A stretch of 45,018 bases of DNA from Dehalococcoidia bacterium UBA2588 (GTDB lineage Bacteria; Chloroflexota; Dehalococcoidia; Lucifugimonadales; UBA3495), in NCBI GenBank assembly GCA_002339805.1, contig DDKW01000027.1, positions 46,746-91,763 of the forward strand, written 5' to 3'. Under the pieces are notes generated by a model. The model searched no databases. It saw only the letters and a program-made list of their open reading frames with translations, and was not told the DNA's origin. The position numbers and the translations under genes are program-made. Positions 7,287-16,093 of the stretch are shown here, in pieces (positions within the stretch are counted from its first letter, which is position 1; every line of letters starts with the position of its first letter).

Positions 7287-8975
7287 ATGTCCAGAAATAT
7301 AAAATTAGGATTGGTACAGTTTAATCCGGTTGTCGGAGATGTTTTTGGAAATGTGGAAAGAATGTGCCAAATAATCGACGAAGCAAAGGTCCATGGTGTG
7401 GACCTTTTAGCTTTCCCTGAGTTAAGCGTTACGGGATACCCTCCCGAAGATCTTCTGTATCAAGAATCCTTCATACAATCTAACTTAGAAGCTATAAAAC
7501 GCATATTAAAAGTTACTGACAATATATGTGTGATAGTTGGCTTTGTGGATAGGCAAGAAAGCCTATTTAATGCTTCGTGTGTGATTAAAAATCAGAAAGT
7601 TTTGGGAACATATCATAAACAGATATTGCCAAATTATGGGGTTTTTGATGAGCAAAGATATTTTGTGGAAGGCCAATCGGAGTTTGTGTTCACGATAAAT
7701 GATGTTTGCGTAGCCACTAATATTTGCGAAGATATATGGTTCCCTGAAGGACCAACTAAAAATCAAAAGGATCAAGGCGCTGAATTTATAATTAATATAA
7801 ATGCATCGCCTTACCACACCGAAAAGAAAATCATGAGAGAAACTGAACTAGCTTCAAGAGCCAAGGAAAATGATGTTCCAATTGCTTACATAAATATGGT
7901 TGGGGGACAAGATGAATTGGTGTTTGATGGCAATAGTTTCATAGTAAATAATAATGGAAACGTGATAGCTAGAGGCAGTTCATTAAATGAGGAGCTCATA
8001 ATAACAGATTTGGTCTTTGAAGACTTAGGTATGTCCATATCAGAACCTTCACAGATTTACACAATCAATGATTCGTCTACTTCTGGTGAAATTCGAGATG
8101 TGATTAAGATGGATGGAATACAAGAAATTTATTCCGCATTAGTCATGGGTACTAGGGATTACGTACGCAAATCCGGCTTCAGTAAAGTATTATTGGGATT
8201 ATCTGGGGGTATAGACTCCGCATTAACGGCTGTTATAGCCTCGGATGCTTTGGGCAATTCTAATGTGACTGCTGTAACTATGCCTTCTAGACATTCATCT
8301 AAAGGCAGTGTCGAAGATTCCGAAATTCTGGCTCGCAATATTGGAATTGATCTTCTAAATATTCCCATAGAACAGGCACATGCTGCGTTTGAAAACCTTT
8401 TACATCCTCTGTTTTTGGGAACTAAAGAGAATCTTGCCGAAGAGAATGTACAATCCAGGATCAGGGGTAATATTTTAATGACTATATCCAATAAATTTGG
8501 TTGGTTGGTGTTATCTACTGGAAACAAAAGCGAAATGTCTATGGGATATGCAACTTTATATGGAGATATGGCAGGAGGATTTTGTACGATTAAAGACATT
8601 CCTAAAACGTTGGTTTATAAATTATGTGAATGGAAAAATGCAACTATTGGATTTGACGCTATTCCGAGAGCAATTATAGAAAAGGCACCCAGTGCAGAAT
8701 TGAGGCCAGACCAACTAGATCAAGATTCTTTGCCTCCTTATGAAATTTTGGATGACATAATTGAATTATATTTAGAGAAAGGATTAACTTACTCACAATT
8801 ACTAAACAAGGGGTTCTCTAAAATTCATGTAGAACAAATCATCAGTTCTATACACAGGAATGAATATAAGAGGTATCAGGCACCACCCGGAGTCAAAATT
8901 ACTTCTCGAGCTTTTGGGAAAGATTGGAGAATGCCTATAGTGAGTAAGTTTGATGATACTGGGAGCTTCAATTAA
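7287..8975 (+). CDS. nadE: Glutamine-dependent NAD+ synthetase
   Basis: NadE makes NAD+ from deamido-NAD+, ATP and glutamine-derived ammonia in the cytoplasm. The 562-residue protein is the two-domain form. An N-terminal nitrilase-type amidase (about 1-255) carries the Glu45-Lys111-Cys147 triad (FPELSVTGYPPEDL, YHKQILPNYG, ATNICEDIW). A C-terminal synthetase (about 275-560) carries the pyrophosphate-binding loop LSGGIDS at 305-311 and STGNKSEMSMGYATLYGD. All signature residues are present and the length is normal. The start follows CGGAG. The tail overlaps the stop of the convergent TPR gene by 3 bases. Confidence 0.95.
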   Translation: MSRNIKLGLVQFNPVVGDVFGNVERMCQIIDEAKVHGVDLLAFPELSVTGYPPEDLLYQESFIQSNLEAIKRILKVTDNICVIVGFVDRQESLFNASCVIKNQKVLGTYHKQILPNYGVFDEQRYFVEGQSEFVFTINDVCVATNICEDIWFPEGPTKNQKDQGAEFIININASPYHTEKKIMRETELASRAKENDVPIAYINMVGGQDELVFDGNSFIVNNNGNVIARGSSLNEELIITDLVFEDLGMSISEPSQIYTINDSSTSGEIRDVIKMDGIQEIYSALVMGTRDYVRKSGFSKVLLGLSGGIDSALTAVIASDALGNSNVTAVTMPSRHSSKGSVEDSEILARNIGIDLLNIPIEQAHAAFENLLHPLFLGTKENLAEENVQSRIRGNILMTISNKFGWLVLSTGNKSEMSMGYATLYGDMAGGFCTIKDIPKTLVYKLCEWKNATIGFDAIPRAIIEKAPSAELRPDQLDQDSLPPYEILDDIIELYLEKGLTYSQLLNKGFSKIHVEQIISSIHRNEYKRYQAPPGVKITSRAFGKDWRMPIVSKFDDTGSFN

Positions 8976-9475
8976 CCAAAATGTTTAAGTTGTTCTAATA
9001 CTTGAGATAGTCTTTTTTTACTCAGCAAAGTTCTAGAATTCTGAGCGCCTAATATATTATTTCTTAGTTCAAGAACTTCTCTGTGTAGATCAGCACTTTG
9101 TTTGAATAATTCTAATTTAGAGTAGCAATTTGCAATACTTGTCATACTTCTTAAAGTGTTTGGGTCATTTTTACCAAGTTTTTCTACGCGTTTCTGACAA
9201 ACTAGAGAGAAAAGATCTAAAGCTTTTTCGTAATCTCCACTTGCGTAATGTGTGTTTGCTAGCCGGCTGATTGATCTAAGAGTAATCATGTGATTGTCTC
9301 CGTAGGTTCTTAAATTAGCAGAGACGATTTTTGTGTATATATTAATAGCTTTGTGAAATTCGCCTGCTTTCCTGTAACCACGTGCTGTTTCATTGTGTAT
9401 GTTGAACATATTCGAAGAGGTTGCGTAGCTGTCATTATTAGTTTCGAATTTCATATTCGTGTTAGTATATAGCAT
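8972..9475 (-). CDS. Tetratricopeptide (kinesin-light-chain-like) repeat protein
   Basis: A 167-residue protein made mainly of helix pairs with the 42-residue TPR spacing of kinesin light chain proteins: ARGYRKAGEFHKAINIY, then RLANTHYASGDYEKALDLF, then SIANCYSKLELFKQSADLH, each followed by a 'G..hp.TL' link (GDNHMITLRS, GKNDPNTLRS, GAQNSRTLLS). About three repeats are visible. Such proteins serve as protein-binding scaffolds. No ribosome site clearly precedes ATG 9475 or the in-frame ATG at 9454, so the start is uncertain. It is tail-to-tail with nadE and head-to-head with the MFS gene, 33 bases apart. The partner is unknown. Confidence 0.72.
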   Translation of the reverse strand: MLYTNTNMKFETNNDSYATSSNMFNIHNETARGYRKAGEFHKAINIYTKIVSANLRTYGDNHMITLRSISRLANTHYASGDYEKALDLFSLVCQKRVEKLGKNDPNTLRSMTSIANCYSKLELFKQSADLHREVLELRNNILGAQNSRTLLSKKRLSQVLEQLKHFG

Positions 9476-9508
9476 CTGTTTAACTTTGAGTAAACGGATG
9501 AAGGGTGT

Positions 9509-10738
9509 GTGATTATTAGTACATTTGAATCAATGGTTAATAACAAAAATTTCCGTTATTTGTTAGTAGGAAATTTTTTCGGTAATTGTGCAGTTTGGCT
9601 CCAATTCGTGAGTGTAGGTTGGCTTACGTATGATCTTACTGGATCAGGAATACAATCTATGATGACAGTGGCTATTAGAGCGATTCCAACGCTACTACTC
9701 AGCCCTGTGGGTGGTGTGTGGGCAGACAAAATGAGCCGGAATAAGCTTGCTGCTGTATCTCAAAGTTTTACTGCAATTACTGCATTGGTTTTTGCCGTAG
9801 CCCTTGTATTAGGACTTGTAGATAATGTTATTTATATATATGCGTATATGATTTTTACAGGTTTGGGATTCGCTGTTACGCAACCAGTACGGCAAGCGTT
9901 AATTGCCAATACAGTAAAGCCCGATGATTTAGGTAATGCACTTGCTCTGAATGCTATGACAGTAACATCTATGCGATTATTGGGTGCGGTAATTGCTGGC
10001 ACTCTCATAGTGTATGTGGATTATCAATGGAATTTTTTTGTTGAGACTGCACTTTACATAGGTATGACTTTATTACAAATACCTATGAAGACTCCTTTCA
10101 CGGACAAAAGAACGTCTGAAGTTAAATCGGTTTATGGAGATTTGGTAAGCGGATTAGGGTATATAGGTCGGAATACTATTGTTTTGCGATTAATGATACT
10201 TAATTTCTTAAGGACGGTAGTGTTCACTCCCATATTGTTATTACTTCCGTACTACACTTCAGAAGCTTTGAATTCAGAAGCAGATGTTGGAACTTTAATG
10301 ATAATCATGATGGGACTAGCGGGAGTTTTGTCTAGTTTATATATATCGACTTTTGGTTATGTGATCAGAAAAGGGTTCATAGGCCCTCTTACGTTGATAG
10401 GAGGGGGAATTGTGATACTAACATTAGGAATGTCTAATAGTGTATGGGTATCTGTGCCTATCATGCTTCTATTGGGTATATGCCAGACTCATTTTATAGT
10501 TAGCAATCAAACTTTAATCCAAGAGACAGTTACGGATGAGTATAGAGGTAGAGTGTCTAGTGTTTGGCATTATGAACAGGGATTGATTCCATTATCAACA
10601 TTAATTATTGGTTTGTTAGCTGCTAATCCTTTGTGGGATATTGGAATTTCAAATAGCCTAATTATTACTGGATTATTTACTATAGGTCTTAGTTCGATAT
10701 TATTATTGTGGTATAAGGATATAGCCCGATTAAAATAA
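9509..10738 (+). CDS. MFS transporter, DHA3/EntS-like exporter family
   Basis: A 409-residue major facilitator with about twelve helices. The N-terminus NFRYLLVGNFFGNCAVWLQFVSVGWLTYDLTGSG and the loop GGVWADKMSRNKL fit the DHA3 branch (enterobactin exporter EntS, macrolide exporters), usually drug or siderophore efflux. The annotated start is GTG with AAGGG upstream; an in-frame ATG at 9533 is a possible alternative. The HIBADH-like gene follows 22 bases after the stop in the same direction, so the two may be co-transcribed. The substrate is unknown. Confidence 0.84.
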   Translation: MIISTFESMVNNKNFRYLLVGNFFGNCAVWLQFVSVGWLTYDLTGSGIQSMMTVAIRAIPTLLLSPVGGVWADKMSRNKLAAVSQSFTAITALVFAVALVLGLVDNVIYIYAYMIFTGLGFAVTQPVRQALIANTVKPDDLGNALALNAMTVTSMRLLGAVIAGTLIVYVDYQWNFFVETALYIGMTLLQIPMKTPFTDKRTSEVKSVYGDLVSGLGYIGRNTIVLRLMILNFLRTVVFTPILLLLPYYTSEALNSEADVGTLMIIMMGLAGVLSSLYISTFGYVIRKGFIGPLTLIGGGIVILTLGMSNSVWVSVPIMLLLGICQTHFIVSNQTLIQETVTDEYRGRVSSVWHYEQGLIPLSTLIIGLLAANPLWDIGISNSLIITGLFTIGLSSILLLWYKDIARLK

Positions 10739-10760
10739 ATATTAAGCAATTGGAGGAAGT

Positions 10761-11654
10761 ATGGATATAGGATTTGTGGGTTTAGGCAACATGGGAGGCC
10801 CCATGGCAGTCAATATGGCCAAGAAAGGGCATAAATTGACTGTTCATGATTTGAGGAAAGAGTCAGCAATCGAATTACTTGAAATGGGCGCAGAATGGTC
10901 AGATACACCAAAAGGAGTGGTGACTAATAATGAAGTCGTATTTACTTCATTGCCAGTTCCTAGAGATGTAGAGACAGTGGTACTCGGAGAAAATGGTATT
11001 GTTGAAGGGACTAATGGAGATAATATTTATGTTGATTTATCTACTAATTCACCGACTATCATCCGAAGGATTCATGATGAGTGTGCGCTTAAAGGGATAA
11101 AAGTGCTTGATGCCCCAGTGAGTGGAGGCACTTACGGAGCTGCGGAAGGAACACTTGCTGTCATGGTAGGAGGGGATGAAGCAACTTTTAATCAGATTAA
11201 GCCTGCGCTAGACGCAATTGGTTCTCATGTCGTATATTGCGGACCGATTGGGAACGGGATGGTTACAAAGATTTGTAACAATCTATTAAGTATGGGTATT
11301 GGAGTTCTCATGTCAGAAGCTCTCACTTTGGGTGTAAAAGCAGGTATGGATTTAGAGGTTTTGGCAGATGTCATTACGAATAGCACGGGTGGAAATAAGC
11401 GCCTTGCTGACAAATTTCCTAGATTTCTATTTCAGGGGAATTTTGAACCAGGATTCGCAACTGCTTTGGCTGCTAAAGATGTACGATTAGCTACTGATTT
11501 AGGAAGAGAATATGGTATTCCCATGGAATTATCTAATTTAGTCGATCAACGACATGTAGAAGCTTTGTTCAGAGGATGGGGACATGAAGATTCAGATGCG
11601 GTGGCAAAATTGCAAGAAGAAAAATCTGGAATACAATTGCGTATCAATAAATAA
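10761..11654 (+). CDS. NAD(P)-dependent 3-hydroxyisobutyrate dehydrogenase-family oxidoreductase
   Basis: Beta-hydroxyacid dehydrogenase, 297 residues. The N-terminal Rossmann domain begins GFVGLGNMGGPMAVN; the substrate motif DAPVSGGTYGAAEGTLAVMVGG is near residue 115, and the catalytic lysine lies in GNGMVTKICNN. The C-terminal all-helical domain is complete. The family oxidises 3-hydroxy acids (3-hydroxyisobutyrate, tartronate semialdehyde, sulfolactaldehyde and similar), and the specific substrate cannot be fixed here. GGAGG precedes the start. It lies between an MFS exporter (22 bases upstream) and an SDR (32 bases downstream), all plus strand, forming a likely operon. A second family member is at 16094-17044. 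Confidence 0.88.
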   Translation: MDIGFVGLGNMGGPMAVNMAKKGHKLTVHDLRKESAIELLEMGAEWSDTPKGVVTNNEVVFTSLPVPRDVETVVLGENGIVEGTNGDNIYVDLSTNSPTIIRRIHDECALKGIKVLDAPVSGGTYGAAEGTLAVMVGGDEATFNQIKPALDAIGSHVVYCGPIGNGMVTKICNNLLSMGIGVLMSEALTLGVKAGMDLEVLADVITNSTGGNKRLADKFPRFLFQGNFEPGFATALAAKDVRLATDLGREYGIPMELSNLVDQRHVEALFRGWGHEDSDAVAKLQEEKSGIQLRINK

Positions 11655-11686
11655 TTTATGAAGTTATTTTAAAATAGGAGATTCTT

Positions 11687-12493
11687 ATGGGAAGATTGGA
11701 CGGCAAAGTAAGTATCGTTACTGGAGCAGGTTCTAGCGGACCAGGAGTTGGTACAGGTAAGGCCACATCTATATTATTTGCGCGAGAAGGCGCGAAAGTT
11801 CTTTTGGTCGACATGAATGAGACTGCTGCTGAAGAAACTTTGAATGAAATCATTGCAGAAGGTGGGGTAGCAGCTATATATAAATGTGATGTTACTTCTG
11901 CATCTGAATGCCAAGCTATGTCGGATTATGCAATATCAGAATTTGGGCGTGTTGACGTTTTATTTAACAATGTTGGCATTAGTGGGCCTGGATCTACTAC
12001 AGACGTACAAGAAGATGTGTGGGATCGAGTTTTAGATATCAATCTAAAAAGTATGATGTTAACTAGCAAATATGTCGTACCCAAAATGATTGAAACCGGA
12101 GGTGGTTCAATCATTAATATTTCATCTATAGTTGGGCTTAGATCTGGAGGAGGTAGTCCAAGTATTCCTTATGCAGCATCTAAAGGAGGAGTAATAGCGC
12201 TAACAAAATCTATGGCTGTGCAACTGGGAAGAGATAATGTTAGGGTTAATTGTATTGCCCCTGGTCATATATATACTCCGATGGTCGGAGGGAAAATGAC
12301 TTCAGAAATGCGTTCTAAACGTCGAACTGCTGGCCCTTTAGGCACAGAAGGTACCGCTTGGGATATAGCTTGGGCTAATGTCTTTTTAGCTAGTGATGAA
12401 TCTAGATGGATATCAGGTATCACTATGCCGATAGATGCGGGATTATTAGCAGCCACTCCTCTTTCAGTATATGACGGAATTAGATCCGAGTAG
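11687..12493 (+). CDS. Short-chain dehydrogenase/reductase
   Basis: A classical SDR of 268 residues with an intact active site. The nucleotide motif starts VTGAGSSGPG at residue 11 with a small insertion, the NNVG motif is at 94-97, the catalytic Ser is in NISS (144-147), Tyr162 and Lys166 lie in PYAASK. The C-terminus DESRWISGITMPIDAG is standard. It oxidises or reduces an alcohol/ketone with NAD(P)(H). AGGAG precedes the ATG. It closes the three-gene plus-strand run and ends 1 base before the stop of the convergent sulfatase gene. Compare the SDR at 3155-3940, which lacks these residues. Confidence 0.88.
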   Translation: MGRLDGKVSIVTGAGSSGPGVGTGKATSILFAREGAKVLLVDMNETAAEETLNEIIAEGGVAAIYKCDVTSASECQAMSDYAISEFGRVDVLFNNVGISGPGSTTDVQEDVWDRVLDINLKSMMLTSKYVVPKMIETGGGSIINISSIVGLRSGGGSPSIPYAASKGGVIALTKSMAVQLGRDNVRVNCIAPGHIYTPMVGGKMTSEMRSKRRTAGPLGTEGTAWDIAWANVFLASDESRWISGITMPIDAGLLAATPLSVYDGIRSE

Positions 12494-12494
12494 T

Positions 12495-13982
12495 TTATAG
12501 ATCGGGTAGTGGGACAACATCTCCTGTCAGGTTTTGCCAAATCCTAATGCGTGCGGTCATATCTGTGATACGGTCTTTTTGGTTTGGATTATTGAATACA
12601 TTATTTTCCTCATATGGATCAGCCCTGAGATCAAACAACTCATTTTGATCACCGGAGCAAAGGTTTAATTTCCATCTGTCATGGATGATTGATCTCCACA
12701 TGGAATGGTTCATACGATCTATCTCAGGCGTAGCTTGTCCTCGGTCAAAATGCCCCTCACGAATCCCATTCCATTCAACTATGACGTTATTCCCGTGAAG
12801 GGAGTCAGTTCCACGTAAGACGTTGATACGAGACTCTCCATGCAAATGAGTTGGAATATCTTGACCCAGTAAATCCAGAATGGTTGGGACTAAGTCTATC
12901 TGACTAAAGCTTCCTCCAATTTCTGTTTTAGAAGAGGTTATAAATGGAATGGCTATTAGCAGTGGGACTCTAGCGGATTCCTCGTAAAATGATCGTTTTT
13001 CTAGCATGGCATGATCTCCAAGTAAATCACCATGGTCACTAGTGAATATTACTATAGTGTCATTAGTAAGATCGGCTTGCTCAAGTGCGGATGTGATTTT
13101 CCCTACCATTTCATCAACAAGAGAAACAGTGCCGTAATAATGGGCTCTTAGTTGACGCCATCCTAATTCAGTAGTTACATCTTCTCCTACTGCTGCCCAT
13201 GTACTCATATATGGATCTTGGGCTGGATCACCTTTTTCCATGTATTGAAGGTAATATTCAGCTTTTAGTCTATTAAGCAGAGATACATTTTCTGGTTTTT
13301 TAAGAAAAGTAGGACCTACTGGTAATTCTTCTGCATCGTAAGTATCTTGCATAGAACCTATATACGGTGAATGAGGTTCTATACAACTTACGTACATTAC
13401 AAAAGGTTGCTCTTTGTTTTCCTCGATAAATTCTGCAGCTTTATCTCCTAAGTATGGAGCCATTTGATACTCCGCTGGAAAGGATACTAAGTTGTTATGA
13501 GTAAATGTATCGACTTTACCACCTGTTTTGTCAGGAGTGAACCCATTGTCTACAAGGTGTTGATGATAATCACTTCGGTTAGAAATTGGACCTCCTCTTA
13601 CAAATTTTCCTTCATATCCATCTTCTGTACTAATCCATGTACTAAAACCGTGCTGAGCAGTATCCCCGTGCCCTAAGTGCCACTTACCGAAATAGCCACA
13701 AATGTAATCAGAAGAGATCATTTCTGCTATTGATTGGACATTATCAGATAATTCAATTCCATTTAATACTGGACCAGCAGCATGAGGATAGAGACCTGTC
13801 ATTATGGATGCTCTTGAAGGAGTGCAAACAGGTTGCGTTACGTATGCATTTTCAAACACAAAACTTCTATTTGCTAATTTGTTAAGGTTAGGAGTTTTGA
13901 TCCAGTCGTTGCCATAACATGCCATAGTATCTTGGCGTTGCTGATCGCTAAAAATGAATACCAGGTTAGGTTTCTTACTCAT
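12495..13982 (-). CDS. Type I (formylglycine) sulfatase
   Basis: Hydrolyses a sulfate ester using a formylglycine made from cysteine. The 495-residue alkaline-phosphatase-fold protein has the modification motif CTPSR at residues 53-57 (Cys53), the early metal aspartate in FSDQQ (Asp13), the GKWHLGH motif (Lys100, His102), and the second metal site in FTSDHGDLLGDH. It ends with a typical sulfatase C-terminus (YEENNVFNNP). No signal peptide is visible, so it appears cytoplasmic. It lies 33 bases after its probable activating enzyme (FGE) in the same operon, behind GGAGGAAC. The natural sulfate ester is unknown; choline-sulfatase-like and polysaccharide-fragment sulfatases are both possible. Confidence 0.92.
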   Translation of the reverse strand: MSKKPNLVFIFSDQQRQDTMACYGNDWIKTPNLNKLANRSFVFENAYVTQPVCTPSRASIMTGLYPHAAGPVLNGIELSDNVQSIAEMISSDYICGYFGKWHLGHGDTAQHGFSTWISTEDGYEGKFVRGGPISNRSDYHQHLVDNGFTPDKTGGKVDTFTHNNLVSFPAEYQMAPYLGDKAAEFIEENKEQPFVMYVSCIEPHSPYIGSMQDTYDAEELPVGPTFLKKPENVSLLNRLKAEYYLQYMEKGDPAQDPYMSTWAAVGEDVTTELGWRQLRAHYYGTVSLVDEMVGKITSALEQADLTNDTIVIFTSDHGDLLGDHAMLEKRSFYEESARVPLLIAIPFITSSKTEIGGSFSQIDLVPTILDLLGQDIPTHLHGESRINVLRGTDSLHGNNVIVEWNGIREGHFDRGQATPEIDRMNHSMWRSIIHDRWKLNLCSGDQNELFDLRADPYEENNVFNNPNQKDRITDMTARIRIWQNLTGDVVPLPDL

Positions 13983-14015
13983 CTAATTTGTTCCTCCATT
14001 CGTGATGTGATTAGA

Positions 14016-14978
14016 TTATTTGATATCCTTGACGCATCTAAATCCTAGGTTTCCAGTGGAGCTGTCTGGAGTATTTGAACTCCGGGCAGCGACTCTATAC
14101 CTGTTACAGTAAGAATCATGGCAAAGGTATGAACCGCCTTTTATGGTTTTGTGGCTACCAGAGGTGGGGCCGTTGGGGTATTTTCGTACAGACTCGGTTG
14201 TGTGTGTGCTCGTAAACCAATCTGAGCACCATTCCCAAACGTTGCCAGACATGTTATACAAACCATAATTATTTGGTGGGTATGTTCCAACTGGAGCGGT
14301 GCCAACAAAACCATCTGATTGTATGTTTTTATTTGGAAATCTTCCTTCCCATATGTTGCACATATGTTTGTCATTATGTGTTAATTCGTTACCCCAAGGA
14401 TATAACATTTGGTTTAGTCCGCCTCGGGAACAGTATTCCCATTCTGCTTCTGTAGGAAGTCGCTTCCCAGCCCAATTGCAATATTCTATTGCATCGTTCC
14501 ATGAAATGTGGACTACAGGATGATTACTTCGATTTTCAATGTTTGAATTTGGTCCTTCAGGGGCAAACCAATTTGCTCCTTCTACGACAGACCACCATGG
14601 GGTACCTGGTGGATGTGTGATTACGGTTTTTGCCACATTAACTGATAAGAAATCATGAAAAACGAATGACCATCCATATCTTTCAGCTTCTGTTATGTAG
14701 CCCGTTTGTTCAACAAAGGCTCCAAATTGGCGATTGGTTACAGCGTAAATATCCATGTATATAGATTGAACAGTTACTTTTCGGATGGGGGTTTCTCCAT
14801 CTTCTGGATACCCTATTAGTTTGTTGGTTCCCATATTGAAATTCCCTTTTGGAATTAGGGACATGGAGCTAAGATTGGCTGTGTTGGAGGGATTGAGGTC
14901 GCTGCCCTGAGACCTAAGATTGCTAGTTGTTACATTTAGAGAATTTCTCGTGGCAACACAACAATTGGGTTTATTCAT
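14016..14978 (-). CDS. Formylglycine-generating enzyme (sulfatase-activating)
   Basis: FGE converts the sulfatase cysteine in CxPSR to formylglycine, using copper and oxygen. The 320-residue protein has the FGE-sulfatase fold from about residue 40, and its C-terminal core KGGSYLCHDSYCNRYRVAAR carries both catalytic cysteines (Cys286 and Cys291), followed by SSNTPDSSTGNLGFR. These are features of true aerobic FGE and are absent from most other proteins of the fold (such as EgtB). The ATG overlaps the upstream lipoprotein stop as ATGA, suggesting translational coupling. The sulfatase follows 33 bases later. The first 38 residues are low-complexity and may be disordered. Confidence 0.93.
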   Translation of the reverse strand: MNKPNCCVATRNSLNVTTSNLRSQGSDLNPSNTANLSSMSLIPKGNFNMGTNKLIGYPEDGETPIRKVTVQSIYMDIYAVTNRQFGAFVEQTGYITEAERYGWSFVFHDFLSVNVAKTVITHPPGTPWWSVVEGANWFAPEGPNSNIENRSNHPVVHISWNDAIEYCNWAGKRLPTEAEWEYCSRGGLNQMLYPWGNELTHNDKHMCNIWEGRFPNKNIQSDGFVGTAPVGTYPPNNYGLYNMSGNVWEWCSDWFTSTHTTESVRKYPNGPTSGSHKTIKGGSYLCHDSYCNRYRVAARSSNTPDSSTGNLGFRCVKDIK

Positions 14979-16090
14979 GATCGTGTCCTACGTGTAACTA
15001 GCCAGATAGCTGTAGCAGTTATCGAAATGAATAAAACGATAGCTGCGGATATTTGTGCATTTGGTGTTAGGTAACGTGATTCCCTTAGAGTAACTGTTAT
15101 TCTGGAATCGATTTTAGCATCTATCTTTTTGTTAGCATTTTGCGGTTCATTTGTATATTTGTTGTGAACTGTTCCGAGATTTTCTATTGATTTAAATATA
15201 GTAGGGAATGATCCTCGTTTGATTATCACTGTTAACTCTAAGCTTTGTACACTATTTGAATAATCGGAAGATATATAATCTACTTTACCACCATCATTTT
15301 CCACAAGGGTTTTGATCTGTTCCATATTATTTCTAGGACTGGACGTGATTAGTTCTATTAGTCCGTATGGGGGAGATGTGTTATTAGCGTAGGCTGTGAC
15401 GAGATTTATATTTATAGTAGACATTGTGATTTTCCCGTCGTAGTATTTCAGCTTTCCTTGCAGGGATTCTATTTCTGATCGAATTCGGGACAACTCGCGT
15501 TCAATCGCTATAATATCGGAAATAGTTTCTGAATTATCTAATAATTTGAGCAAATTATTTTCTTCTCTAGTATAGCTTTTGAGGCGAGCATTTAAGTCTA
15601 TCAATTGTTCAGAGACATCCTCGGAACCAATTGATTTGTTCAATACTATACCTAATGTCTCTAGGTTTGATATGACATATTTGAATCTTTCCTGAGGGAC
15701 CCTTACAGTAAGGTTTGCACTTTGATTATAGTCAGTTCCATAGCTGTTTAAGTGTTCAATGTAACCTTGCTCTTGGTCAATAAGATTTTCGATTTTATTT
15801 AAATTGTCTGTTACTGAGTTAACTTCAACTGTCAGAGAACCTGTATGAATTTCAGCAGAGTTATAATTACCAACTATTGGAGTATTTTGTGTTTCTACAG
15901 AATTAGACATTAGACTGATTTCTGCGTTTCTAGAAGTTGGTGGTGATGCTTGGAAAGCTTCATCCATAACATAGCCAGTAGATATCTCAGGTATCTCATC
16001 CTTGGATGTTGCTCCTAAGGAGCATCCAAGGATGAATATCAGTAAAGGAGTTATTAGTATGTAAGTTACTGATTGGGTGACTTTAGTCAT
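14975..16090 (-). CDS. DUF4349-domain lipoprotein with C-terminal membrane helix
   Basis: The 371-residue protein starts with a signal sequence and lipobox FILGC (Cys23), so it is probably lipidated and exposed outside the membrane. The central domain matches DUF4349: SLTVEVNSVTDNLNKIENL, then ANLTVRVPQERF, a long coiled coil (about residues 165-215) and ITMSTININL. A C-terminal helix and the basic tail RRTRS anchor it a second time. The family function is unknown. It sits between a dehydrogenase (3 bases upstream) and FGE (4-base overlap), so it is co-expressed with the sulfatase system. It could be a surface structural or sensing partner; that is inference. Confidence 0.85.
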   Translation of the reverse strand: MTKVTQSVTYILITPLLIFILGCSLGATSKDEIPEISTGYVMDEAFQASPPTSRNAEISLMSNSVETQNTPIVGNYNSAEIHTGSLTVEVNSVTDNLNKIENLIDQEQGYIEHLNSYGTDYNQSANLTVRVPQERFKYVISNLETLGIVLNKSIGSEDVSEQLIDLNARLKSYTREENNLLKLLDNSETISDIIAIERELSRIRSEIESLQGKLKYYDGKITMSTININLVTAYANNTSPPYGLIELITSSPRNNMEQIKTLVENDGGKVDYISSDYSNSVQSLELTVIIKRGSFPTIFKSIENLGTVHNKYTNEPQNANKKIDAKIDSRITVTLRESRYLTPNAQISAAIVLFISITATAIWLVTRRTRS

Positions 16091-16093
16091 TAA